64,000 nt of DNA from Vibrio sinus (GTDB lineage Bacteria; Pseudomonadota; Gammaproteobacteria; Enterobacterales; Vibrionaceae). The position numbers were made by a program, and so were the translations under genes. Positions 52,457 to 62,145 of the stretch are shown here, in pieces. Within the stretch, counting starts at the first letter, position 1. Each line of letters starts with the position of its first letter. The stretch is from contig NZ_JAMKMR010000004.1 of NCBI RefSeq assembly GCF_023634645.1, positions 124,001 through 188,000 of the forward strand, written 5' to 3'. The notes under the pieces were generated by a model that worked only from the letters and a program-made list of their open reading frames with translations, searched no databases and was not told the origin of the DNA.

Positions 52457-53344
52457 TTACTTTAGGCGCATGGATAAATCCATCGCACGGACATGCTTGG
52501 TTAACGCGCCAACTGAAATATAATCAATCCCTGTTAGGGCATAATCACGAATGGTATCTAGGGTGATATTGCCAGAGTTTTCTAGCGCAGCTCTTCCGGC
52601 ATTAATGTTTACCGCTTCTGCCATCATCTCAAGTGTGAAGTTATCGAGCATCACGATATCAGCACCAGAGTCAATCGCCAGTCTTAGCTCATCTAACGTT
52701 TCTGTTTCGACTTCAATCGGTTTACCAGGGTTGAGCTCTTTCGCCGTTTGGATTGCTTTGGCGACACCCCCACAAGCAATGATGTGGTTTTCCTTTATCA
52801 AATAGGCATCAAATACGCCGATCCTGTGATTGAAACCACCACCACACGCTACCGCGTATTTGAGTGCGCTGCGTAGGCCCGGAATGGTCTTGCGGGTATC
52901 GAGCAATTGGCAGTTTGTACCTTGTAGCTTTTCAACGTATGTCGCCGTTAACGTCGCGCAGCCCGATAAGGTTTGAATGAAGTTCATGGCGTTACGCTCG
53001 CCAGTCAGCAAGGCTCGTGATGGCCCTGTTAACGTACACAGGGTTTGATTTGGTGTGACTTTATCACCGTCTTCGACGTGCCATTCAATTGCAACTTCGC
53101 CTCCCAGCTGCTTGAATACTTCGTCAGCCCATGCTTTACCGCAAAATACACCCTGTTCACGAGTGATGATGGTGGCGGTATTTGTACTATCTGCAGGAAT
53201 AAGACTTGCGGTGATATCAGCACTCGGGTCAAGCGTTCCCCCTAAATCTTCTTTGAGTGAGTCCGAGACAGATCGAGTGACTTCCAAAGGCAATATTTGC
53301 TTGAGATAGGCAAGGCGTTCAGTGCTATTGTGTGGGTTTTTCAT
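52457..53344 (-). CDS. nadC: Nicotinate-nucleotide pyrophosphorylase (quinolinate phosphoribosyltransferase)
   Basis: Converts quinolinate and PRPP to nicotinate mononucleotide in de novo NAD synthesis. 295 residues. Diagnostic parts are EDLGGTLDPSADITASLIP, the LLDTRKTIPGLRSALKYAV active-site arginine/lysine segment, NHRIGVFDAYLIKENHI and the IVMLDNFTLEMM segment. It is divergent from ampD across a 129-bp gap, as in many gammaproteobacteria. Confidence 0.97.
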   Translation of the reverse strand: MKNPHNSTERLAYLKQILPLEVTRSVSDSLKEDLGGTLDPSADITASLIPADSTNTATIITREQGVFCGKAWADEVFKQLGGEVAIEWHVEDGDKVTPNQTLCTLTGPSRALLTGERNAMNFIQTLSGCATLTATYVEKLQGTNCQLLDTRKTIPGLRSALKYAVACGGGFNHRIGVFDAYLIKENHIIACGGVAKAIQTAKELNPGKPIEVETETLDELRLAIDSGADIVMLDNFTLEMMAEAVNINAGRAALENSGNITLDTIRDYALTGIDYISVGALTKHVRAMDLSMRLK

Positions 53345-53473
53345 CGCAAGTACGGTAGTTAGTGGATTAAGAGGGGAGAATAATACGTGAATGAATCCCG
53401 AGTGTAAATTTCGCTTTTTCGTTTGAAGGGAGTAATATCAAGGAGTAGCCAAAAAACGAGCATCCGACTAACT

Positions 53474-54043
53474 ATGATCAATCAGACAGGGTGGTTGACC
53501 GACGTCAAAGTAGTGCCATCGCCACATTTTGATAGCCGTCAATCTGACAAGGACATTTCACTGCTGGTCATTCACAACATTAACCTTCCGCCAGGGCAGT
53601 TCGGTGGCGACGATATTGAGCAGTTTTTTAAAGGGGAGCTCGATAGCACGGCACACCCATATTTTGCTTTTATTCACGAAATGAAAGTATCCGCGCATTG
53701 CTTGATAAAGCGCGATGGAGAGGTGATTCAGTTTGTGTCGTTTCAAGATAGAGCTTGGCATGCAGGAGTATCGAGTTTTGCAGGCCGCGCCCAGTGCAAC
53801 GATTATTCGATTGGTATTGAGCTAGAAGGAAGCGATTTTGTGCCTTATACACAAGCGCAATACCAATCCCTTGCCAAAGTCACCCGGGAGATTATGCAGA
53901 CCTTTCCTGCTATTACCTTGTCTCGTATCACTGGACATCAATATATTGCCCCAGGTCGTAAGTCAGACCCGGGGTTGGTGTTTGATTGGCAAAAATATCG
54001 TGGGTTACTAACGCAAAGCGAAAGTGTTTACAACGTTGGGTAA
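53474..54043 (+). CDS. ampD: 1,6-anhydro-N-acetylmuramyl-L-alanine amidase AmpD
   Basis: Cytoplasmic zinc amidase that recycles cell-wall muropeptides and so controls AmpC-type beta-lactamase signals. 189 residues from ATG 53474 (MINQTGWLTDVKVVPSP). Zinc ligands lie in VIHNINLPP, AHCLIKRDG and the GRKSDPGLVFDW end segment; HQYIAPGRKSDPG is typical. Only weak ribosome sites are seen near this ATG; a TTG at 53423 would add 17 unlikely residues. Confidence 0.93.
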   Translation: MINQTGWLTDVKVVPSPHFDSRQSDKDISLLVIHNINLPPGQFGGDDIEQFFKGELDSTAHPYFAFIHEMKVSAHCLIKRDGEVIQFVSFQDRAWHAGVSSFAGRAQCNDYSIGIELEGSDFVPYTQAQYQSLAKVTREIMQTFPAITLSRITGHQYIAPGRKSDPGLVFDWQKYRGLLTQSESVYNVG

Positions 54044-54047
54044 AGCG

Positions 54048-54566
54048 CTAAAGCAGCTCGTTATACTCATTAAGTACTTGTGCCGACCAAGTTTCGATGC
54101 GCTCTTCGCTGAGTTCGTATTGGGAGTCTTCGTCCAGAGCTAAACCAACAAAATGGCTTTTATCTTCGGTGAGCGCTTTCGATTCGTCAAATTGATAGCC
54201 TTGGTTTGGCCAATAACCGATAGGGGTCGCGCCAACTTTGACCAGCTCATCATGCAAAAGCCCCATCGCATCTAAATACCATTCACCATAGCCTTCTTGA
54301 TCGCCAAGACCAAATAGGGCAACCGGTTTACCTGTTAAATCAACGTCGCTAATGGTTTGCCAAATTTCGTCCCAATCTTCTTGGATTTCACCAAAATCCC
54401 ATGTTGAAATCCCAACTAACAGCAAGTCATAGTCGTTCATTAACGTTAGAGGCGTTTCTTTTACGTTGTGCAAATCCACCAAATCTTCGCCAATGAACGC
54501 GCGAATTTTTTCTGCGGTCATTTCTGTATAACAAGTGGTTGAGCCATAAAATAAGCCAATTTTCAT
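54048..54566 (-). CDS. fldB: Flavodoxin FldB
   Basis: A 172-residue long-chain flavodoxin. The FMN phosphate loop is GLFYGSTTCYTEMTA near the N-terminus, with the isoalloxazine loops GISTWDFGEIQEDW and the GLGDQEGYGEWYLDAMG region. It is an electron carrier. The fldB-xerD neighbourhood matches E. coli, supporting FldB over FldA. Confidence 0.9.
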   Translation of the reverse strand: MKIGLFYGSTTCYTEMTAEKIRAFIGEDLVDLHNVKETPLTLMNDYDLLLVGISTWDFGEIQEDWDEIWQTISDVDLTGKPVALFGLGDQEGYGEWYLDAMGLLHDELVKVGATPIGYWPNQGYQFDESKALTEDKSHFVGLALDEDSQYELSEERIETWSAQVLNEYNELL

Positions 54567-54794
54567 AGTGATTTTCGCGTAGTGGTTAGGTTTTGTGGGC
54601 CCATTCTAACGACAAACCTATTTTTATGTCAGCACTAATCGGTTAGGAATAGCAATTTTTATAGCATACTGTGTCTAGGTGCATTAACCTGAGAACTCGT
54701 TTATCAGGGTGTTATCCAAGCAAATCGAGCGTACATTTATCGTGCTTTCTTTCCTTAATTTGTCTGGCTAATGCATTAATTACAGAGGGTTACC

Positions 54795-55703
54795 ATGTCG
54801 ATGACGATGTCTTCAGATCAAGGTATAGTGGAACAGTTCTTAGACTCTATGTGGTTAGAGCGCGGGCTGTCAGAAAATACCGTCGCTTCTTATCGTACTG
54901 ATCTTGCCAAGCTCCTAAACTGGATGGAACAAAACAATTACAAACTGGATTTTATTAGCTTATCGGGGCTACAAGACTACCAAGCTTGGCTGGCAGATAA
55001 GGAATATAAACAAACCTCCAGAGCGAGAATGCTTTCGGCTATTCGACGCTTATTCCAGTATTTGCACCGAGAGAAAATCCGCGCAGACGACCCGACGGCT
55101 CTGCTGATCAGTCCCAAGCTTCCCCAGCGTTTACCCAAAGATCTTACCGAAGAGCAAGTTGAGGCGTTGCTTGACGCTCCCAATCCTAATGACTCGATGG
55201 AGCTACGTGATAAAGCCATGCTTGAGCTGCTCTACGCTACAGGGCTACGTGTCACCGAGCTGGTGAGTCTTACCATGGAAAACATGAGTTTGCGACAAGG
55301 CGTGGTTCGTATTACTGGTAAAGGGGGCAAAGAGCGCCTCGTACCTATGGGAGAGAATGCAGTAGATTGGATCGAAAAGTTCATCAAGCAAGGCCGTGGT
55401 GAGCTTTTAGGACAAAATACCTCAGATGTGGTTTTTCCGAGTAAAAGAGCACGGCAGATGACGCGACAAACGTTTTGGCATCGCATCAAACATTATGCGG
55501 TGATTGCGGGCATTGATTCTGAACGTTTGTCGCCACATGTGCTGAGGCACGCATTTGCCACACATCTATTGAACTATGGAGCAGATCTCAGAGTCGTACA
55601 AATGCTCCTAGGGCATAGTGACTTATCGACCACTCAAATTTATACTCACGTTGCCACCGAGAGGTTGAAGCAGATCCACAACGAGCATCACCCACGCGCT
55701 TAA
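54795..55703 (+). CDS. xerD: Site-specific tyrosine recombinase XerD
   Basis: With XerC resolves chromosome dimers at dif, activated by FtsK. The 302-residue protein has an N-terminal SAM-like core-binding domain (FLDSMWLERGLSENTVASYR) and a catalytic domain. Active-site residues are R152 (ATGLRVTEL), H248 and R251 (HVLRHAF), H274 (LGHSDL) and nucleophile Y283 (IYTHV). It heads the xerD-dsbC-recJ run; dsbC begins 29 bp downstream. Confidence 0.96.
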   Translation: MSMTMSSDQGIVEQFLDSMWLERGLSENTVASYRTDLAKLLNWMEQNNYKLDFISLSGLQDYQAWLADKEYKQTSRARMLSAIRRLFQYLHREKIRADDPTALLISPKLPQRLPKDLTEEQVEALLDAPNPNDSMELRDKAMLELLYATGLRVTELVSLTMENMSLRQGVVRITGKGGKERLVPMGENAVDWIEKFIKQGRGELLGQNTSDVVFPSKRARQMTRQTFWHRIKHYAVIAGIDSERLSPHVLRHAFATHLLNYGADLRVVQMLLGHSDLSTTQIYTHVATERLKQIHNEHHPRA

Positions 55704-55732
55704 CACGCGACACTATTTGATAGGGAAGTTTA

Positions 55733-56473
55733 ATGAAAGTATTACGAATTGCCATTCTGTGTGTTCTACCATTTTTGGTCGCCGTCAGCCATGCATCTGA
55801 GTCCAAGCCTTACCAAGCTAAGCTGATTGAACAACACGTGCATAGTTTGGGTGTCAAAGTGTTGAGTATTGAACCGACTGGCATGAATGGCTTATTTCAG
55901 GTCAATACCACGGGAGGTGTGATATATTCTTCAGCCGATGGTAAGCATGTTATTGCCGGTACATTGTATAGCATGGGAAAAAGTGGCAAATATGAAGATG
56001 TACTGGCAAAGAAGCAAGCGCCATTGAACGCTGAAAAGATCGCTAAATTTAAAGACAAGGCAATTGTATTTAAAGCGAAAGATGAAAAATACGTGGTAAC
56101 CGTCTTTACCGATATCACATGCGGTTATTGCGTTCGTCTACATAAGCAAATTCAAGAGTACAATGACCTAGGTATTACCATTGATTATTTAGCGTTCCCA
56201 CGTCAAGGCCCGCAAAGCCCTGTCGCGGATCAAATGGCTGCCATTTGGTGTGCAAAAGATCCGAAAGAAGCCATGCACGATGCTAAGACAGAACGCCGTT
56301 TACCTGAAAAGGGTGACAATTTTGCCCAGTGTCAGGCCAGCGTTGCAGAGCAATACGCACTCGGTGTGCAGCTTGGCGTAAAAGGAACCCCAGCGATATT
56401 TCTGCCTAATGGAGAAATGATAGGGGGTTACCTACCACCTAAAGAGCTGCTGAAACGGTTACAAAATCAATAA
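55733..56473 (+). CDS. dsbC: Protein-disulfide isomerase DsbC
   Basis: Periplasmic dimeric disulfide isomerase kept reduced by DsbD. The 246-residue precursor has a signal peptide (about 21 residues, ending VSHA), an N-terminal dimerisation domain and a thioredoxin-fold domain with CGYC (C130-C133) in DITCGYCVRL. The cis-proline loop GVKGTPAIF is present. It is followed by a strong hairpin just before recJ. Confidence 0.96.
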   Translation: MKVLRIAILCVLPFLVAVSHASESKPYQAKLIEQHVHSLGVKVLSIEPTGMNGLFQVNTTGGVIYSSADGKHVIAGTLYSMGKSGKYEDVLAKKQAPLNAEKIAKFKDKAIVFKAKDEKYVVTVFTDITCGYCVRLHKQIQEYNDLGITIDYLAFPRQGPQSPVADQMAAIWCAKDPKEAMHDAKTERRLPEKGDNFAQCQASVAEQYALGVQLGVKGTPAIFLPNGEMIGGYLPPKELLKRLQNQ

Positions 56474-56484
56474 ACGAAACACAT

Positions 56485-56531
56485 AAAGGAAGTAGATGGC
56501 GATGCTTTCAGCCATCTACTTAATATAAACA
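56485..56531 (+). promoter_or_regulatory. Hairpin between ribosome site and start codon of recJ
   Basis: AAAGGA (56485-56490) is followed by a perfect 11-bp stem AAGTAGATGGC/GCCATCTACTT (10-base loop), then AATATAAACA and the recJ ATG. No Shine-Dalgarno lies close to the ATG in linear sequence. Folding would bring AAAGGA to normal spacing. There is no T-run, so it is not a plain terminator. Confidence 0.5.
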
Positions 56532-58271
56532 ATGATCGAAATTCAACGCAGGCCCGAACCGGATCTATCTCAATTAGCCGGTGATTTCCCCCCCTTACTT
56601 AAACGGATATACATTAATCGCGGCATTACTTCTTCTCGCCAATTGGAAACGGCAGCTAAATCCTTGCACTCTTATAAAGCGCTGCATGGTATAGATGCGG
56701 CGGTCGATATTCTCTTTGATGCGATCCAATCGAATCAGCGCATCATTGTGGTTGGGGACTTTGACGCAGATGGCGCGACTAGCTCTGCCGTATCAGTGTT
56801 AGCATTGAGAATGTTAGGCAGCCATAATGTGGACTATTTGGTACCAAATCGTTTCGAAGACGGTTATGGGCTTAGCCCTGAAGTGGTTGAGCAGGCGATA
56901 GCCATGCAGGCCGAACTTATCATGACGGTGGATAATGGTGTTTCATCGATTGAAGGCGTTCGTTATGCCAAGCAGCAAGGGCTTTCGGTGATCGTTACCG
57001 ATCATCACTTGCCAGGAGAAACGCTGCCAAATGCCGATGCTATGGTGAATCCTAATCTGCACGAATGCGATTTTCCTTCCAAGGCGCTTGCCGGAGTTGG
57101 CGTGGTATTTTACTTGATGATGGCGCTATGCGTGTCGATGAGAAAGCGTGGTTGGTTTGAACATCAAGGCATGCCAGAGCCCAAGTTGATGGAGCTCATT
57201 GATCTCGTCGCACTAGGCACTGTTGCCGATGTTGTTCCGTTGGATGAAAACAATCGAATTCTGGTACACCAAGGTTTGCAAAGAATTCGTGCTGGCAAAG
57301 CTCGGCCTGGGATTCAAGCACTGATAGAGGTGGCGAAACGAGACGCCAAGCGACTTGTCGCGTCTGATTTTGGTTTTTCGCTAGGACCACGAATAAATGC
57401 GGCTGGCAGGCTTGATGATATGTCCTTTGGTGTTGAACTGCTAATGTGCAATAACATCCATGCTGCAAGGCGTATGGCATGTGAATTGGATGGACTGAAT
57501 CAAACTCGCAAGGAAATTGAAGACGGCATGAAACAAGAAGCAATGGCTTTTTGCGAGAGGCTTCAATTTGGCGAAGATGCGCAATTGCCATGTGGTTTGG
57601 TCTTGTTTCAAAGAGATTGGCACCAAGGTGTCATAGGTATCCTCGCGTCACGCATTAAAGATAAATTTCACCGTCCAGTGATTGCCTTTGCTGATGGTGG
57701 TGATGGCGTATTGAAAGGCTCTTGCCGATCGATTGTTGGGCTGCATATGCGCGATGCTTTAGATAAGTTGGATACCCAGCATCCCGGTATGATCCTCAAG
57801 TTTGGTGGTCACGCCATGGCTGCTGGTCTATCTATTAAAGAAGAAAACTTTGAGCGCTTTTCCCAGCTATTCGATCAGATCGTCAGTGAAGAAGTCAATA
57901 AAGCGCAGCTACGAGGTGTTGTATTGACCGATGGCGAATTAGTACCAGAGGAATACTCGATGCACACCGCTGAGATGCTTCGCTCTGCCGGGCCTTGGGG
58001 ACAAGCTTTTCCTGAGCCTTTATTTGATGGTGAGTTTAAAATCTTGCACCAAAAACTGGTCGGTGAAAAGCACCTCAAGATGATGCTTGAGCCATTATAC
58101 AAAGGCCATCCAACCCATATCACATTGGATGGTATAGCATTCAATGTTGATTTACGCCGTTGGCCGGACCATGCGAGCAAAATTGTACGCTTGGTGTATA
58201 AACTGGACATTAACGAATTCCGCGGCAATCAGTCCTTGCAGCTTTTGATTGATCATATTGAGGCCAAATAG
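56532..58271 (+). CDS. recJ: Single-stranded-DNA-specific exonuclease RecJ
   Basis: 5'-3' ssDNA exonuclease for recombination and mismatch/base-excision repair. 579 residues. DHH-superfamily metal motifs are GDFDADGA (D78, D80), VTDHHLP (D157-H159) and the later NAAGRLDD region. The C-terminal OB/DHHA1 part contains KFGGHAMAAG. Length is normal. It follows dsbC, with the unusual hairpin leader noted at 56485. Confidence 0.96.
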   Translation: MIEIQRRPEPDLSQLAGDFPPLLKRIYINRGITSSRQLETAAKSLHSYKALHGIDAAVDILFDAIQSNQRIIVVGDFDADGATSSAVSVLALRMLGSHNVDYLVPNRFEDGYGLSPEVVEQAIAMQAELIMTVDNGVSSIEGVRYAKQQGLSVIVTDHHLPGETLPNADAMVNPNLHECDFPSKALAGVGVVFYLMMALCVSMRKRGWFEHQGMPEPKLMELIDLVALGTVADVVPLDENNRILVHQGLQRIRAGKARPGIQALIEVAKRDAKRLVASDFGFSLGPRINAAGRLDDMSFGVELLMCNNIHAARRMACELDGLNQTRKEIEDGMKQEAMAFCERLQFGEDAQLPCGLVLFQRDWHQGVIGILASRIKDKFHRPVIAFADGGDGVLKGSCRSIVGLHMRDALDKLDTQHPGMILKFGGHAMAAGLSIKEENFERFSQLFDQIVSEEVNKAQLRGVVLTDGELVPEEYSMHTAEMLRSAGPWGQAFPEPLFDGEFKILHQKLVGEKHLKMMLEPLYKGHPTHITLDGIAFNVDLRRWPDHASKIVRLVYKLDINEFRGNQSLQLLIDHIEAK

Positions 58272-58301
58272 CAGTAAGGTAAATTAACATTTCGTTAAAA
58301 G

Positions 58302-58338
58302 GATGTGCGCTAAAAATCATTGCGCACATCGCTATTTA
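58302..58338 (+). terminator. Probable terminator after recJ
   Basis: A 9-bp stem GATGTGCGC/GCGCACATC with an 11-base loop lies 30 bp after the recJ stop; the T-tract (GCTATTTATC) is weak. Confidence 0.5.
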
Positions 58339-58448
58339 TCATTGAAATGTCACAAAAAAATCATTTCAGTTTTAAAGGTTAATGCAATAGAATGCTGACC
58401 ATCAAGTTCACGCCAGCTTAACATTTCCTATCAATTAGTCGATATTCT

Positions 58449-58465
58449 AATTGGTCTTACCATTT
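58449..58465. promoter_or_regulatory. PdhR operator-like site, distal
   Basis: AATTGGTCTTACCATTT fits the PdhR consensus ATTGGTnnnACCAAT with one mismatch in the right arm. It lies 180 bp before pdhR. Confidence 0.55.
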
Positions 58466-58584
58466 TATTTTCATCATCTATACTTACTACTGACATTATC
58501 GTTTAATGAATCTAGTTTCATTGGCTTTGGTCAATAATTGTCTGGAAGTTGTCAATAACTTGTGGTAGTTTCTACTCCAATTAA

Positions 58585-58601
58585 AATTGGTATTACCAAT
58601 T
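58585..58601. promoter_or_regulatory. PdhR operator, proximal
   Basis: AATTGGTATTACCAATT is a near-perfect palindrome matching the PdhR operator and ends 27 bp before the pdhR ATG. The 357-bp gap between recJ and pdhR shows no gene. Confidence 0.85.
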
Positions 58602-58628
58602 AACTGTAAGAGTAGAAGAATAATAAAT

Positions 58629-59396
58629 ATGGCTTATCAAAGGATTCGTCAGCCGAAACTCTCTGACGTTATAGAACAAGAGATAGAACGCTTGATTGTG
58701 GAAGGTACGCTTTCCCCTGGTGAACAACTTCCACCAGAGCGCGAGCTGGCCAAGCAATTTGATGTATCTCGTCCTTCTATCCGAGAGGCCATCCAGCGTC
58801 TAGAAGCTAAGCGTTTACTCACTCGCCGACAAGGTGGTGGGACGTTTGTTAATGACAGCATTTGGAAAGGGTTCTCCGATCCTTTGTTGAACTTACTCGC
58901 TAGCCATTCTGAAACTCAACTCGATTTATTGGAATCTCGTCATGCGATGGAAGGCATTTCTGCCTACTTCGCTGCATTACGAGGCACCAAAGAGGATTTT
59001 GCTCGTATTCAAGCTTGTTTGGATAAGATAGCGGAAGCCGAAAGTACCAAAAATGTTGAGGCTGAAGCCTCTGCGGTTATGCACTTTTTGGTCACGCTTA
59101 CTGAGGCGGCGCACAATGTGGTATTGCTACACATCGTTCGCAGCCTGCTGCCGCTGCTCGAGCAAAATGTCTTACAGAACTTAAAGCTACTGCATCGCCG
59201 CGAAGAAGTGGTTGAGAAAGTCAGCAAACACAGAGCTAATATCGTGGATGCCATCGTTTCAGGTCAGCCGGAAAAGGCGCGTGAAATGTCCCATTCACAT
59301 TTAGCTTATATAGAAGAAACACTGTTGGATTTGACTCGAGAAGAGTCGCGTAGAGAGCGGTCTTTACGACGAATTCAACGCGGTGATGAGTCGTAA
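58629..59396 (+). CDS. pdhR: Pyruvate dehydrogenase complex repressor PdhR (GntR/FadR family)
   Basis: Pyruvate-responsive repressor of the pdhR-aceEF operon. 255 residues from ATG 58629 ([15 protein letters not shown]). The N-terminal winged helix contains [22 protein letters not shown] and the wing RRQGGGTFV; the C-terminal FCD ligand domain follows. An upstream in-frame start at 58587 falls inside the operator and is rejected. Two operator-like sites upstream indicate autoregulation. aceE begins 54 bp downstream. Confidence 0.95.
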   Translation: MAYQRIRQPKLSDVIEQEIERLIVEGTLSPGEQLPPERELAKQFDVSRPSIREAIQRLEAKRLLTRRQGGGTFVNDSIWKGFSDPLLNLLASHSETQLDLLESRHAMEGISAYFAALRGTKEDFARIQACLDKIAEAESTKNVEAEASAVMHFLVTLTEAAHNVVLLHIVRSLLPLLEQNVLQNLKLLHRREEVVEKVSKHRANIVDAIVSGQPEKAREMSHSHLAYIEETLLDLTREESRRERSLRRIQRGDES

Positions 59397-59450
59397 CCTC
59401 GACCAATTACTTGTATAAAGTAGATCCAACTAACAGAAGGATAGTTCTCC

Positions 59451-62117
59451 ATGTCTGATATGAAGCATGACGTAGACTCACTTGAAACTCAAGAATGGCT
59501 TGAAGCGCTTGAGTCGGTAGTGCGCGAAGAAGGTGTTGAACGTGCACAGTACTTACTAGAGCAGGTACTGGATAAAGCACGTTTAGATGGTGTTGATATG
59601 CCTACCGGAATTACTACCAACTACATAAACACGATTCCAGCAGATCAAGAGCCCGCTTATCCAGGTGATACCACTCTTGAACGTCGTATTCGTTCTATCA
59701 TCCGTTGGAACGCAATCATGATTGTTCTACGTGCGTCTAAGAAAGACTTAGAGCTCGGTGGACACATGGCGTCTTTCCAGTCTTCCGCTGCTTTCTATGA
59801 GACTTGTTTTAACCACTTTTTCCGTGCTCCAAACGAGAAGGATGGTGGTGACTTGGTTTACTATCAAGGTCATATCTCTCCAGGTATCTACTCTCGTGCT
59901 TTCGTTGAAGGTCGTTTAACGGAAGAGCAACTTGATAACTTCCGTCAAGAAGTCGATGGCAAAGGTCTTCCTTCTTACCCACACCCGAAATTGATGCCTG
60001 AGTTCTGGCAATTCCCAACAGTATCTATGGGATTAGGTCCAATCGCGTCTATTTACCAAGCACGTTTCTTGAAATACCTTGAAGGTCGTGGTCTAAAAGA
60101 CACTTCTGAGCAACGTGTTTATGCCTTCCTTGGTGACGGTGAGATGGATGAGCCAGAATCACGTGGTGCTATCTCTTTTGCCGCTCGTGAAAAGCTAGAC
60201 AACCTATGCTACCTCATCAACTGTAACCTACAGCGTCTAGATGGCCCGGTTATGGGTAACGGTAAGATCATTCAAGAACTTGAAGGTCTATTTAAAGGTG
60301 CTGGTTGGAACGTAGTGAAAGTTATCTGGGGTAACAACTGGGATTCTCTACTGGCTAAAGATACCACTGGTAAGCTTCTTCAGCTAATGAATGAAACTAT
60401 CGATGGCGACTACCAAACATTCAAGTCTAAAGACGGCGCATACGTACGTGAGCACTTCTTTGGTAAATACCCAGAGACAGCAGCACTTGTTGCGGACATG
60501 ACTGACGATGAAATCTTCGCACTTAAGCGTGGTGGTCACGAGTCTTCTAAACTTTATGCGGCATTTAAAAACGCCCAAGAAACCAAAGGCCGTCCAACTG
60601 TTATTCTAGCGAAAACAGTAAAAGGCTACGGTATGGGTGATGCGGCTGAAGGTAAGAACATCGCGCACCAAGTTAAGAAAATGGACATGACACACGTTCA
60701 GCACCTACGTGATCGTCTAGGCCTACAAGATCTTGTTTCTGACGATGATGTGAAGGCACTGCCTTACTTGAAGCTAGAAGAAGGCTCAAAAGAGTACGAA
60801 TATCTACACGCACGCCGTAACGCGTTGCATGGTTATACTCCGCAACGTCTACCTAACTTTACAGGCGAGTTTGTGGCTCCTGAACTGGATGAGTTCAAAG
60901 CACTTCTTGAAGAGCAAAAGCGTGATATTTCATCAACCATGTCTTTCGTTCGTACGCTAAACGTACTTTTGAAAAACAAAAACATTGGTAAGAACATTGT
61001 TCCTATCATTGCTGATGAAGCTCGTACCTTTGGTATGGAAGGTCTATTCCGTCAAGTTGGTATCTACAACCCGCACGGCCAAGAATATACACCAGAAGAT
61101 CGCGGTGTGGTTTCTTACTATAAAGAAGCGACGTCAGGCCAAGTACTTCAAGAAGGTATTAACGAATTAGGTGCAATGTCCTCTTGGGTGGCGGCTGCAA
61201 CATCATACAGCACTAACGATCTACCAATGATCCCATTCTATATCTACTACTCAATGTTTGGTTTCCAACGTGTAGGCGATATGGCGTGGATGGCAGGTGA
61301 CCAACAAGCTCGTGGTTTCCTACTTGGTGCAACAGCTGGCCGTACAACACTTAACGGTGAAGGTCTGCAGCACGAAGATGGTCACTCTCACATCATGGCT
61401 GGTACGGTTCCAAACTGTATTTCCTACGATCCAACCTTCGCTTATGAAGTTGCGGTTATCATCCAAGATGGTATTCGTCGTATGTATGGTGAGTCTGAAA
61501 ACGTCTTCTACTACCTAACATTGATGAACGAAAACTATGCCATGCCGGCGATGCCTGAAGGTGCCGAAGAAGGTATCCGTAAAGGTATCTACAAGCTTGA
61601 ATCTTACAAAGGTAAGCGTGGTAAAGGTAAAGTTCAGCTAATGAGCTCGGGTACTATCATGAACGAAGTACGTAAAGCGGCACAAATCCTAAGTGATGAC
61701 TATGGTGTAGCATCTGACGTATTCTCAGTGACTTCATTTAACGAAGTGACTCGTGATGGTCAAGCTGCTGAGCGTTATAACATGCTTCACCCAGAAGCTA
61801 AGCCACAAGTGCCATACATCGCACAAGTGATGGGCAGTGAGCCTGCTATCGCAGCAACGGACTACATGAAAAACTATTCAGAGCAAGTTCGTGCATTTAT
61901 CCCTGCTGAGTCTTATAAAGTGTTGGGTACTGACGGCTTTGGTCGTTCAGATAGCCGTGAAAACCTACGCCGCCACTTCGAAGTGAATGCAGGTTATGTT
62001 GTTGTTGCAGCGCTTACAGAATTGGCGAAACGTGGCGATGTTGAGAAATCTGTAGTTGCTGAAGCGATTAAGAAATTCGACATCGATACAGAAAAAACAA
62101 ACCCACTTTACGCATAA
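59451..62117 (+). CDS. aceE: Pyruvate dehydrogenase E1 component
   Basis: Thiamine-diphosphate enzyme that decarboxylates pyruvate and acetylates the lipoyl domains of E2. The 888-residue homodimeric type has the N-terminal start SDMKHDVDSLETQEWLEALE, the ThDP motif GDGEMDEPESRGA (around residue 228), histidine-loop segments such as GGHESSKLYAAF, and the C-terminal VLGTDGFGRSDSRENLRRHF. Length is normal. It is transcribed with pdhR and aceF; its codon usage looks highly optimised. Confidence 0.98.
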   Translation: MSDMKHDVDSLETQEWLEALESVVREEGVERAQYLLEQVLDKARLDGVDMPTGITTNYINTIPADQEPAYPGDTTLERRIRSIIRWNAIMIVLRASKKDLELGGHMASFQSSAAFYETCFNHFFRAPNEKDGGDLVYYQGHISPGIYSRAFVEGRLTEEQLDNFRQEVDGKGLPSYPHPKLMPEFWQFPTVSMGLGPIASIYQARFLKYLEGRGLKDTSEQRVYAFLGDGEMDEPESRGAISFAAREKLDNLCYLINCNLQRLDGPVMGNGKIIQELEGLFKGAGWNVVKVIWGNNWDSLLAKDTTGKLLQLMNETIDGDYQTFKSKDGAYVREHFFGKYPETAALVADMTDDEIFALKRGGHESSKLYAAFKNAQETKGRPTVILAKTVKGYGMGDAAEGKNIAHQVKKMDMTHVQHLRDRLGLQDLVSDDDVKALPYLKLEEGSKEYEYLHARRNALHGYTPQRLPNFTGEFVAPELDEFKALLEEQKRDISSTMSFVRTLNVLLKNKNIGKNIVPIIADEARTFGMEGLFRQVGIYNPHGQEYTPEDRGVVSYYKEATSGQVLQEGINELGAMSSWVAAATSYSTNDLPMIPFYIYYSMFGFQRVGDMAWMAGDQQARGFLLGATAGRTTLNGEGLQHEDGHSHIMAGTVPNCISYDPTFAYEVAVIIQDGIRRMYGESENVFYYLTLMNENYAMPAMPEGAEEGIRKGIYKLESYKGKRGKGKVQLMSSGTIMNEVRKAAQILSDDYGVASDVFSVTSFNEVTRDGQAAERYNMLHPEAKPQVPYIAQVMGSEPAIAATDYMKNYSEQVRAFIPAESYKVLGTDGFGRSDSRENLRRHFEVNAGYVVVAALTELAKRGDVEKSVVAEAIKKFDIDTEKTNPLYA

Positions 62118-62145
62118 GCGCTTGATTTAGAAATAGGAAAAGTCA

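Noticed and set aside
58587..58628. N-terminal extension of PdhR by 14 residues
   Set aside because: It would begin inside the PdhR operator; the family start [13 protein letters not shown] is at 58629.
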